NCBI GenBank assembly: GCA_003455655.1 | Contig: DMQP01000229.1 | Coordinates: 1-7,648 of the forward strand | Source of the DNA: Treponema sp. | Lineage (GTDB): Bacteria > Spirochaetota > Spirochaetia > Treponematales > Treponemataceae | DNA length: 7,648 bases | Direction: 5' to 3' | Shown: piece by piece, positions 1 through 5,324 of the stretch | Numbering within the stretch: position 1 is the stretch's first letter | Layout: each line of letters starts with the position of its first letter | Made by a program: the position numbers and the translations under genes | Notes under the pieces: model-generated | The model's database searches: none | What the model was told of the DNA's origin: nothing | Seen by the model: only the letters and a program-made list of their open reading frames with translations

Positions 1-452
1 CGTCGTTCTCCACCACTTAATGTGTAGGCTTCCTGCTTGCGGATTCTTCCAATCGAAAACTCTTCAATCAATTCTTCGAGTAATTGTTTTTTTTGTGTGT
101 GGTCTAAATCTTTTCGTGTTTCAATAATTGACCAAATGTTTTCTTCGACTGTTAGTTTTCTAAATACTGAAGGTTCTTGCGGTAAATAAGAAATGCCTAA
201 CTGTGCTCTTTTATACATGGGCAAAGAAGTAATGTTTTGATTGTCCAAGTACACCTTGCCACTGTTGGGTTTATGAAAGCCGACAATCATATAAAAGGTT
301 GTTGTTTTTCCAGAACCGTTAGGACCTAAAAGCCCTAAGACTTCTCCTGTTTGCATGGTAAAATCAATTCCCTGTACAACCTTTTTTTTGCCAAAGTTTT
401 TATACAATGATTCAATGCGTAATGTGTGTTGGTTTGTAAATGAATCACTCAT
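1..452 (-). CDS. lptB: LptB, LPS-export ABC transporter ATPase (3' part cut by window edge)
   Basis: This is the cytoplasmic ATPase that powers lipopolysaccharide extraction from the inner membrane together with LptF/LptG. About 150 residues are visible. The Walker A motif GPNGSGKT is at residues 43-50 (Ser where most LptB proteins have Ala). The Q-loop region YLPQEPSVFRKLTVEENI starts near residue 89 and is highly characteristic of LptB rather than of generic ABC ATPases. The signature LSGGE is at 145-149. Walker B, the D-loop and the H-loop lie beyond the window edge. The ATG at 450-452 overlaps the end of lptA by 8 bp (ATGAGTGA) and is preceded by an AGAGGA ribosome site 8-9 nt upstream, which suggests translational coupling. 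It is the last visible gene of the pyrG-lptC-lptA-lptB run. The family call is secure; the C-terminal part cannot be assessed. Confidence 0.95.
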   Translation of the reverse strand, partial: MSDSFTNQHTLRIESLYKNFGKKKVVQGIDFTMQTGEVLGLLGPNGSGKTTTFYMIVGFHKPNSGKVYLDNQNITSLPMYKRAQLGISYLPQEPSVFRKLTVEENIWSIIETRKDLDHTQKKQLLEELIEEFSIGRIRKQEAYTLSGGER

Positions 453-1086
453 GCGCTTCTTCCTCTTGAGTTTTTGTGACGGTAACCGAACCGCGTACTC
501 TTCCGTCGAGCGTAATTTCTTGTGTGTCAAGATTAAGAACAATCTGCTGTGCGCGGAATGTGTCAGTGTTTTGTGTTACTTGCGGATTTCCTTCAAGTGT
601 AAGCATTTGTTCGTCTTTTCGGTAAATGGCATAGGAAGCAGTACAAGTGTTATCTTTTTGTTTGAGTGTAATAGAAATTTGCATAACAGCAACATGAGCT
701 AGATCATCGTATTCAATACGCTGAGCCTGAGCCGTTACTCCGTTTTCTGTGTCGTTAAGAGTTACATTTCCTTCGAGAGTTGCAATTTTTGTATCACGGT
801 CATAGGACATTTTGTTACAGGTAAAAGTCATACCGCTTTCACTGTTAGTTCCGCGAATGTTACCGCTTGCAGTAATGAATCTAAAATCTGTTCCCGAAAG
901 TTCAATGCTGTCTGCAAAAATTTCCATTGTTTCGGTTATGATGTGTGCGTTTCCGGTAAGTGTTGTGTAACCACTTTTTTCTGATGCGTTACCGCTCATG
1001 CTATCTGCATAGAATTTGATTGTTTCTGAGTGAAGGGGTAGAGTAAAACTAAGCGCAAAAAGCAGCACAAGAAGATGACGCTTCAT
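445..1086 (-). CDS. lptA: LptA/OstA-family periplasmic LPS-transport protein
   Basis: The 213-residue protein begins with a Sec signal peptide (Lys-Arg, then a hydrophobic stretch to about residue 18) with likely cleavage after LHS at residue 20. The mature part is built from imperfect repeats of about 30 residues with the pattern T-x-x-G-N followed by an A-x-x-[IM]-x-[YLN] strand. They begin near residues 41 (LTGN), 71 (ASGN), 102 (LEGN) and 162 (LEGN). This is the signature of the OstA/LptA beta-jellyroll, which stacks into a periplasmic bridge carrying LPS to LptD. It is slightly longer than E. coli LptA (185 aa). The start overlaps the lptC stop as ATGA, and a strong GAAGGAGGT site lies 5 nt upstream inside lptC. 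The stop overlaps the lptB start. Position between lptC and lptB supports the assignment. In treponemes the cargo may be another glycolipid rather than classical LPS (inference). Confidence 0.88.
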   Translation of the reverse strand: MKRHLLVLLFALSFTLPLHSETIKFYADSMSGNASEKSGYTTLTGNAHIITETMEIFADSIELSGTDFRFITASGNIRGTNSESGMTFTCNKMSYDRDTKIATLEGNVTLNDTENGVTAQAQRIEYDDLAHVAVMQISITLKQKDNTCTASYAIYRKDEQMLTLEGNPQVTQNTDTFRAQQIVLNLDTQEITLDGRVRGSVTVTKTQEEEAHE

Positions 1087-1637
1087 TCTTGACCTCCTTC
1101 GTTAGTGACTGTGCCACTGACTTTTCCAGAAAAACTATATTGTCTGCTTATGCCACTTGCAGAAAAACCTGTGCCTGTTAACTGCATGTCGTCTTTGGTA
1201 AGTGTTACTCGGTCGTTTGCTCCAGAAGTAAGTTGTTCTGTTTTTCCATTCCAGCGTAAACTGTCTGCTTGAATGTGAACATTTTCTGAATAATTTTTTA
1301 TAAGAATGTTATTGAACAATGTGTATCGTTCTTCTTTTGTATCTATGCCTAATAAAACACAAGAGCCTTCTGTTTCTACTTCTTGTTCTTTGTTCCATGT
1401 AGTAAAAGTTGCATCTTGTGCGTAAATAGAATTATTTTTGTATTGTTCAATTTGAATTGCATTTAGTTGTAATGAAGGATTTGCTTCTTCGTATCGCGTT
1501 AACTGAACATTGCTAAAAGTAAGTTCGGGAACAGAATCTTCTGAATTAACCTGCTGACCGTAACGCAGTGTGCATGAACTGAGTGTTAGTAAAACAAAAA
1601 TCATGCGTGCAAGTGTTACGGCAACAGATTTTTTCAT
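1083..1637 (-). CDS. lptC: LptC-like protein, predicted lipoprotein
   Basis: This 184-residue protein probably relays lipopolysaccharide or a related glycolipid from the LptBFG transporter to LptA. The N-terminus has Lys2-Lys3, a hydrophobic core (about residues 5-19) and a lipobox-like LSSC with Cys22, so it is predicted to be lipid-anchored rather than held by a transmembrane helix as in E. coli LptC. The C-terminal half has the LptC pattern: an A-x-S-L-x-W strand (QADSLRW near residue 123), then a 'L.SG..VTLTKDDMQLTGTGFSAS' type segment, and a final GKVSGTV strand. The ATG lies 4 bp after the pyrG stop, and an AAAGGA ribosome site (1646-1651), 8 nt away, is embedded in the end of pyrG. The LptC assignment rests on this pattern, the size and the synteny lptC-lptA-lptB, since the family is weakly conserved. 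Confidence 0.82.
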   Translation of the reverse strand: MKKSVAVTLARMIFVLLTLSSCTLRYGQQVNSEDSVPELTFSNVQLTRYEEANPSLQLNAIQIEQYKNNSIYAQDATFTTWNKEQEVETEGSCVLLGIDTKEERYTLFNNILIKNYSENVHIQADSLRWNGKTEQLTSGANDRVTLTKDDMQLTGTGFSASGISRQYSFSGKVSGTVTNEGGQE

Positions 1638-1641
1638 AGGG

Positions 1642-3249
1642 TTAGTCCTTTGCGTTTTTAAGTGCTGCTTTTATAAACTCGCGGAACAAAGGATGTGGTG
1701 TTGAAGGACGGCTTACAAATTCAGGATGATATTGCACACCAATTCCCCAGGGATGATTTTTCCATTCAAATGCTTCTGCCTGCTTGTCTCCAGTAGAATA
1801 TGCGCTGGTAATAAGACCTTGTTCGGCAAGTGCTTTTTCGTAATGTTTGTCAAAGGTGTACTTTGAGCGGTGTCGTTCTACAATGCGCGGGCTATTATAA
1901 ATCGAATAGAGTTTTGTTCCCTTGGTAATATCAACAGATGAAGCACCTAGTTTCATAACGGCAGCTGCAGTTGAACCAGATTGTTCTTCTGGTAAACTGA
2001 TTATGGCGTGTTCTGAACTTTGCATAAACTCTGTTGTGTCTGCATCTTCCCAGCCACAGAGTGTGCGAGCTGTTTCTATTGCCATAAGTTGCATGCCTAA
2101 ATCTATACCTAAGTAAGGAATGTTGTGTTCGCGGGCATAGCGTACGGTTTTAAGAAGACCCATAAATCCACGCTGACCGTAATTGCCTGGAATAACAATT
2201 GCATTTACATCTGCAAAGTATGGAGAAATATCTGTTTCTTTTTCTAAGAGTTCTGAATCAATTTTTTTAACCGAAAGTTCTGCATTGCTTCCTGTTACGG
2301 CTGCATGCAAAAGTGATTCTCGTACCGACTTGTAACAGTCATCGAGGTAGTCTTTTTTGCCAACCATTGCAACGGTTACTTTAGCAGTCGGATTGTTTAA
2401 TTTGTCAAGGAAGTGAGTCCACTCTTTTACATCTGTTTTTCTGTTTTTAAGTTCGAGCTTTTCAAGAATTTTTGCATCAAGTCCTTGCTGATGGAAAATG
2501 ACGGGAAGTTCGTAAATAGATTTTTCAACATCGGTAGAAGTAAAGACACTGCCCTGAGCTACATTACAGAAAGATGCAATTTTTTTCTTCATGCCTTCTT
2601 CAATAGGAACTTCACAACGACACAAAAGAATGTCTGGCTGAATACCAACTTCTTGCAACTGTTTTACTGAATGTTGTGTGGGTTTAGATTTTAATTCTCC
2701 ACCAGTAATAACGGGAACTAATGTTAAGTGAATGCACAAAGAATTTCCTTTTCCCATTTCGCGCATAAACTGACGGGCTGCTTCCAAATAAGGAACAGCT
2801 TCAATGTCGCCAACGGTTCCGCCTATTTCAACAACAACAACATCTGCTTGAGACTTGTCGCCAACATGCCTGATGCAGCGTTTAATTTCGTCTGTTACAT
2901 GAGGAATAACTTGTACGGTTCTTCCGTTATAACGACCAGCTCGTTCGTTGCGAATAACATTTTCGTATACTTTTCCTATAGTGATGCAGTTTTCGTCGCT
3001 TACTTTAACTGATGTAAAACGGCTGAAGTTACCTAAGTCAAGATCTGTTTCGGCTCCGTCTTCGGTAACATATACTTCTCCATGCTGATAGGGGCTAATG
3101 TTACCTGCATCTACATTGATGTAGGGGTCACATTTTATCATTTCTATTTTAAGCCCGCTGCATTCCAAAAGACTGCCTATGGTACTGGATGCAACACCTT
3201 TTCCTAAACTTGAACAAACGCCGCTGGTAACTAGGATATACTTACTCAT
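1642..3249 (-). CDS. pyrG: CTP synthase with substituted glutaminase nucleophile (predicted ammonia-dependent)
   Basis: Converts UTP, ATP and an amino donor to CTP in the cytoplasm. The 535-residue length is normal. The N-terminal synthetase domain (about 1-270) is intact: P-loop SLGKG (14-18), MIKCDPYINVD (37-47), HGEVYVTEDGAETDLDLG (56-73), EIGGTVGDIE (141-150) and the UTP-site KSKPTQHSVKQLQ (187-199). The C-terminal class I glutamine amidotransferase domain (about 290-535) keeps the triad His508 and Glu510 (VQYHPEF). However, the elbow normally reading G-I-C-L-G-M-Q reads GIDLGMQ, with Asp383 encoded by GAT at 2101-2103. The oxyanion segment PGGFG is PGNYG (354-358), and the RHRHRYE segment reads RHRSKYT. 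Glutamine hydrolysis should be lost, leaving free ammonia as the donor (inference). The ATG start matches the family N-terminus exactly. No Shine-Dalgarno is visible, and a -10 box ends 8 nt upstream. First gene of the pyrG-lptC-lptA-lptB run. Confidence 0.97.
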   Translation of the reverse strand: MSKYILVTSGVCSSLGKGVASSTIGSLLECSGLKIEMIKCDPYINVDAGNISPYQHGEVYVTEDGAETDLDLGNFSRFTSVKVSDENCITIGKVYENVIRNERAGRYNGRTVQVIPHVTDEIKRCIRHVGDKSQADVVVVEIGGTVGDIEAVPYLEAARQFMREMGKGNSLCIHLTLVPVITGGELKSKPTQHSVKQLQEVGIQPDILLCRCEVPIEEGMKKKIASFCNVAQGSVFTSTDVEKSIYELPVIFHQQGLDAKILEKLELKNRKTDVKEWTHFLDKLNNPTAKVTVAMVGKKDYLDDCYKSVRESLLHAAVTGSNAELSVKKIDSELLEKETDISPYFADVNAIVIPGNYGQRGFMGLLKTVRYAREHNIPYLGIDLGMQLMAIETARTLCGWEDADTTEFMQSSEHAIISLPEEQSGSTAAAVMKLGASSVDITKGTKLYSIYNSPRIVERHRSKYTFDKHYEKALAEQGLITSAYSTGDKQAEAFEWKNHPWGIGVQYHPEFVSRPSTPHPLFREFIKAALKNAKD

Positions 3250-3257
3250 ATTCGGTT

Positions 3258-3286
3258 ATTATAACAGATTGTGACACTGTGCGCAA
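3258..3286 (-). promoter_or_regulatory. Putative sigma-70 type promoter of pyrG, leaderless geometry
   Basis: On the minus strand a perfect -10 TATAAT occupies 3258-3263. A partial -35 TTGCGC (3 of 6 consensus positions) sits at 3281-3286, separated by exactly 17 bp. The expected transcription start is near 3251, about 2 nt before the pyrG ATG, so the mRNA would be essentially leaderless. No purine-rich ribosome site exists between the rseC stop and the ATG, which fits. No terminator is visible in the 47-bp gap, so readthrough from rseC is also possible. Confidence 0.68.
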
Positions 3287-3296
3287 TGAGTGAAGG

Positions 3297-3701
3297 TTAG
3301 CAAGAGACTATGTGTGGTGGTGAGGGTGGGGTGAGGCGGCTTACTAAAAGAATAATAAGTGCGGGAACAAAAAGACCAGTAAGTACGCAAAGAGCACGAA
3401 GTCCTTCTGTTGCACTTGTTCCAAAGAGTTTTGCTATGAAGGGAGCACAAAGCCAAAGCCCTATGGCACAAGCAAAGGGAATAAAGAGAGCAAGAAGTCC
3501 TTGTAATGCTTGCGTTTGTGCTTTTGTTTCTATGGTAACAGTCATGCCTGTTTTTAATTCAAATTTGTGTGGATTCGTTACGGTAAATGTTGTTCCTTTG
3601 TGTGAACAATCAGAGGTGCACGACATACATGCTTCCAGTGAAAGTGGAGCAACTGTAATGTTTTTGTTTTCGATTGAAATGATGGTGCAAATTTCTTTCA
3701 C
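3297..3701 (-). CDS. rseC: RseC/MucC-family membrane protein (SoxR-reducing system type)
   Basis: A 134-residue inner-membrane protein. The N-terminal region has a cysteine cluster C-x2-C-x3-C at residues 25, 28 and 32, followed by a short beta-rich part containing T-G-M-T-V-T-I. Two hydrophobic transmembrane segments follow at about 67-90 and 100-121, and a short proline-rich tail ends the protein. This order (Cys cluster, small soluble domain, two membrane helices) and the size match the RseC/MucC family, which in E. coli is linked to sigma-E control and to the Rsx/Rnf-dependent reduction of SoxR. No Rnf, SoxR or sigma-E gene is visible here, so the local role is unknown. Translation starts at GTG, sharing one base with the TAG stop of the upstream TPR gene, with AAGGAG 8 nt upstream. 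It is the last gene of the cheR run. Confidence 0.82.
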   Translation of the reverse strand: MKEICTIISIENKNITVAPLSLEACMSCTSDCSHKGTTFTVTNPHKFELKTGMTVTIETKAQTQALQGLLALFIPFACAIGLWLCAPFIAKLFGTSATEGLRALCVLTGLFVPALIILLVSRLTPPSPPHIVSC

Positions 3702-4225
3702 TATTTGTGCTCCTTAATTTGACTCATTCGTAAAGCACATTCTTTTACGCCAGCGGTATTACCTAACTCTTCGTAGGCATCGTGTAAATTGTAAAGCGCA
3801 TCGTAGTAGTAGGGGTTTATAGTAACTGCCTGTTCAAAAGCTTCTGCTGCTTCTGCATAGGCGTTTTCGTTAAAGAAAAGAACACCCAGTGTATTCCACA
3901 AGTGGCTGTTGTTGTCGTTGAGGGAAAGTCCCATTTCACAGTAGGCCATTGCTTCATCAAGTGAACCTTCAGAAAAACATAAAATAGCTAAAGCTTCAAC
4001 TATTTCTTCGTCTTCGTCGTTATAACTGAGCGCTTTTTCCATTGCAGCTTTTGCGGCTCGTAAGTTTCCAGAGTCTCTGTAAGTAATGCCTAAGTTAAAC
4101 CACAAAAGATAGTTCTCTTGTTCAACAGTGATGGCTCGCTTAAGGCAAGCGATTGCTTCTGCGTATTCACCGTGTTCTGCGAGAATTATAGCTTGATTGT
4201 TTAACTTTTCAGAACTTTCAACCAC
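3701..4225 (-). CDS. TPR-repeat protein
   Basis: The 174-residue protein consists almost entirely of tetratricopeptide repeats: about 6-39, 40-73 (LWFNLGITYRDSGNLRAAKA), 74-107, 108-141 (LWNTLGVLFFNENAYAEAAE) and a final partial repeat from 142. The repeats show the usual W/L-x2-L-G/A-x2-Y, A and P spacing, as in NPYY at 137-140. No signal peptide, membrane segment or catalytic domain is visible, so a cytoplasmic protein-protein adaptor is the most that can be said. The start is GTG at 4223-4225. It lies within the end of the polyprenyl synthase gene (8-bp overlap GTGGTTGA), with AGGAG 7 nt upstream. The stop overlaps the rseC start by one base. This coupling suggests balanced synthesis with both neighbours. 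The specific partner and function are not recognised. Confidence 0.9.
   Translation of the reverse strand: MVESSEKLNNQAIILAEHGEYAEAIACLKRAITVEQENYLLWFNLGITYRDSGNLRAAKAAMEKALSYNDEDEEIVEALAILCFSEGSLDEAMAYCEMGLSLNDNNSHLWNTLGVLFFNENAYAEAAEAFEQAVTINPYYYDALYNLHDAYEELGNTAGVKECALRMSQIKEHK
3710..3715 (-). promoter_or_regulatory. Ribosome binding site fixing the GTG start of rseC
   Basis: AAGGAG on the minus strand, 8 nt before the GTG at 3699-3701. It lies within the last codons of the TPR gene. Its position supports the GTG start and coupled translation across the TAGTG junction. Confidence 0.8.
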
Positions 4226-5315
4226 GATTTTTCTCCTGAGTAATTTGTACAGGAATCATGCTTGTAAAAAGTCCTGTTATAAGAGCACTTGCTTCGTTAC
4301 CAGAACCAAAACATTGTGTAAGACTTGAGCAACCATCTTGTATAAGTTCTATACCCTGACTTCTTGCTTTTTCAATTGATTCTGATTCCTCAAGAATGTG
4401 TATAGCTTGTTCAACTGCGGGACTGTCTATGCCTTCGCTACGTGCTTTTTCAAAACATTCTTGTAAACGAGTGTCGCCTTTGTTTTGTGCAAGATGTAAA
4501 AGAACAGGTAATGATTTTTTACCTTCGACAATATCATCTCCGCGTTTTTTTCCTGCATTGCCACTTGTTAAGTTTATGACATCATCTATAATCTGAAAGC
4601 CTGCACCTATTTGTCCAGAAGCTTCGGTTGCTGTTTTTACTAACTGTTGATCTGCATTACATGCCAAAAGACCTGTGCGTATTGCAAGAGAAGCAAGCGT
4701 TCCTGTTTTGTTTTTTACCATTGCAATGTACTGTTCTGCAGAAGGAACTGCATTGTGGCTGTTATGCCATGCTATATCCATTGCCTGACCTAAGTGCAAT
4801 TTACGAACTTCTTGTGTGTATGCCTGGTAGAGTGCAAGTTTTGTACTGTCGCTACAAGGAGCATTTTGTATACAAGTGCCTGCTTCAAAGTAGAGCCAAG
4901 AGGCAGCGTTTAATGCAACATCGGTTCCGTAGGTAATGTAAGCTGCGGGTTTGCCTCGTCTTGTGTCAGAGCGATCTTCTATATCATCATGAATTAAACT
5001 TGCGGTGTGAATAAATTCTACCAGTGGAACAAGATGAAAGGCAAGTTCCATTTCGTTACTGTTGTCGCTGTCTTTTTTTTGTCTGACTAATTCAGCTTTT
5101 GCGGTAAGCACTAACAGTAAGGGACGCCAACGTTTTCCGCCTAAAAGAATAAGAGAACGAGTAGGACCTGTAAGTGGGGCAATGTGCACATTCTCTACCG
5201 CAGAGGGAAGAAGTCCAAAGGATTGTTGCTTCCATGTTTCGTTGGGAATAGCAGGAAGTGCTGTTTGAATTTCTTTTTCTATGCGGTCAAGATAGTGCTT
5301 GTATATGTCTGTCAT
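4218..5315 (-). CDS. All-trans polyprenyl diphosphate synthase family protein
   Basis: Condenses isopentenyl diphosphate onto allylic diphosphates in isoprenoid synthesis. The 365-residue protein shows the family landmarks in order: GGKRWRP (59-65), the first aspartate-rich motif DDIED with DTRRG (110-121), GQAMD (176-180), KTG (203-205), the second aspartate-rich region FQIIDDVIN (240-248) and GDDIVEGKKSLP (259-270). The second motif ends in Asn248 where the classic DDxxD has Asp. The residue five before the first motif is Ala105, a small residue that in this family usually goes with longer chains; product length is therefore inferred, not shown. The ATG lies 9 bp after the cheB stop with only a weak AAGG 4 nt away. 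The 3' end overlaps the TPR gene by 8 bp. The protein is about 40-60 aa longer than typical homologues, partly because of a longer N-terminus. Confidence 0.92.
   Translation of the reverse strand: MTDIYKHYLDRIEKEIQTALPAIPNETWKQQSFGLLPSAVENVHIAPLTGPTRSLILLGGKRWRPLLLVLTAKAELVRQKKDSDNSNEMELAFHLVPLVEFIHTASLIHDDIEDRSDTRRGKPAAYITYGTDVALNAASWLYFEAGTCIQNAPCSDSTKLALYQAYTQEVRKLHLGQAMDIAWHNSHNAVPSAEQYIAMVKNKTGTLASLAIRTGLLACNADQQLVKTATEASGQIGAGFQIIDDVINLTSGNAGKKRGDDIVEGKKSLPVLLHLAQNKGDTRLQECFEKARSEGIDSPAVEQAIHILEESESIEKARSQGIELIQDGCSSLTQCFGSGNEASALITGLFTSMIPVQITQEKNRG
4233..4237 (-). promoter_or_regulatory. Ribosome binding site fixing the GTG start of the TPR gene
   Basis: AGGAG on the minus strand, 7 nt before the GTG at 4223-4225. 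It is embedded in the final codons of the polyprenyl synthase gene. Together with the 8-bp gene overlap it supports GTG as the start and translational coupling. Confidence 0.8.
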
Positions 5316-5324
5316 GTTGCCTTG

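Noticed and set aside
355..702. 115-codon plus-strand reading frame across the lptA/lptB junction
   Set aside because: Antisense to two well-supported overlapping genes; the translation is a low-complexity Phe/Cys/Ser-rich sequence typical of a shadow frame.
3264..3280. ACAG-N9-CTGT inverted repeat in the pyrG promoter spacer, considered as an operator
   Set aside because: Arms of only 4 bp are expected by chance in AT-rich DNA, and no second copy was noticed near the other promoter.
3250..3296. Riboswitch or attenuator controlling pyrG
   Set aside because: The predicted transcript begins about 2 nt before the ATG and the gap is only 47 bp, leaving no room for a structured leader. No initial C- or G-run of the kind used in known pyrG attenuation is seen.
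3310..3717. 135-codon plus-strand reading frame almost exactly opposite rseC
   Set aside because: It matches no recognisable family, has no ribosome site, and lies antisense to a gene with a clear Cys cluster, two membrane helices and a good ribosome site. It is a shadow of rseC codon usage.
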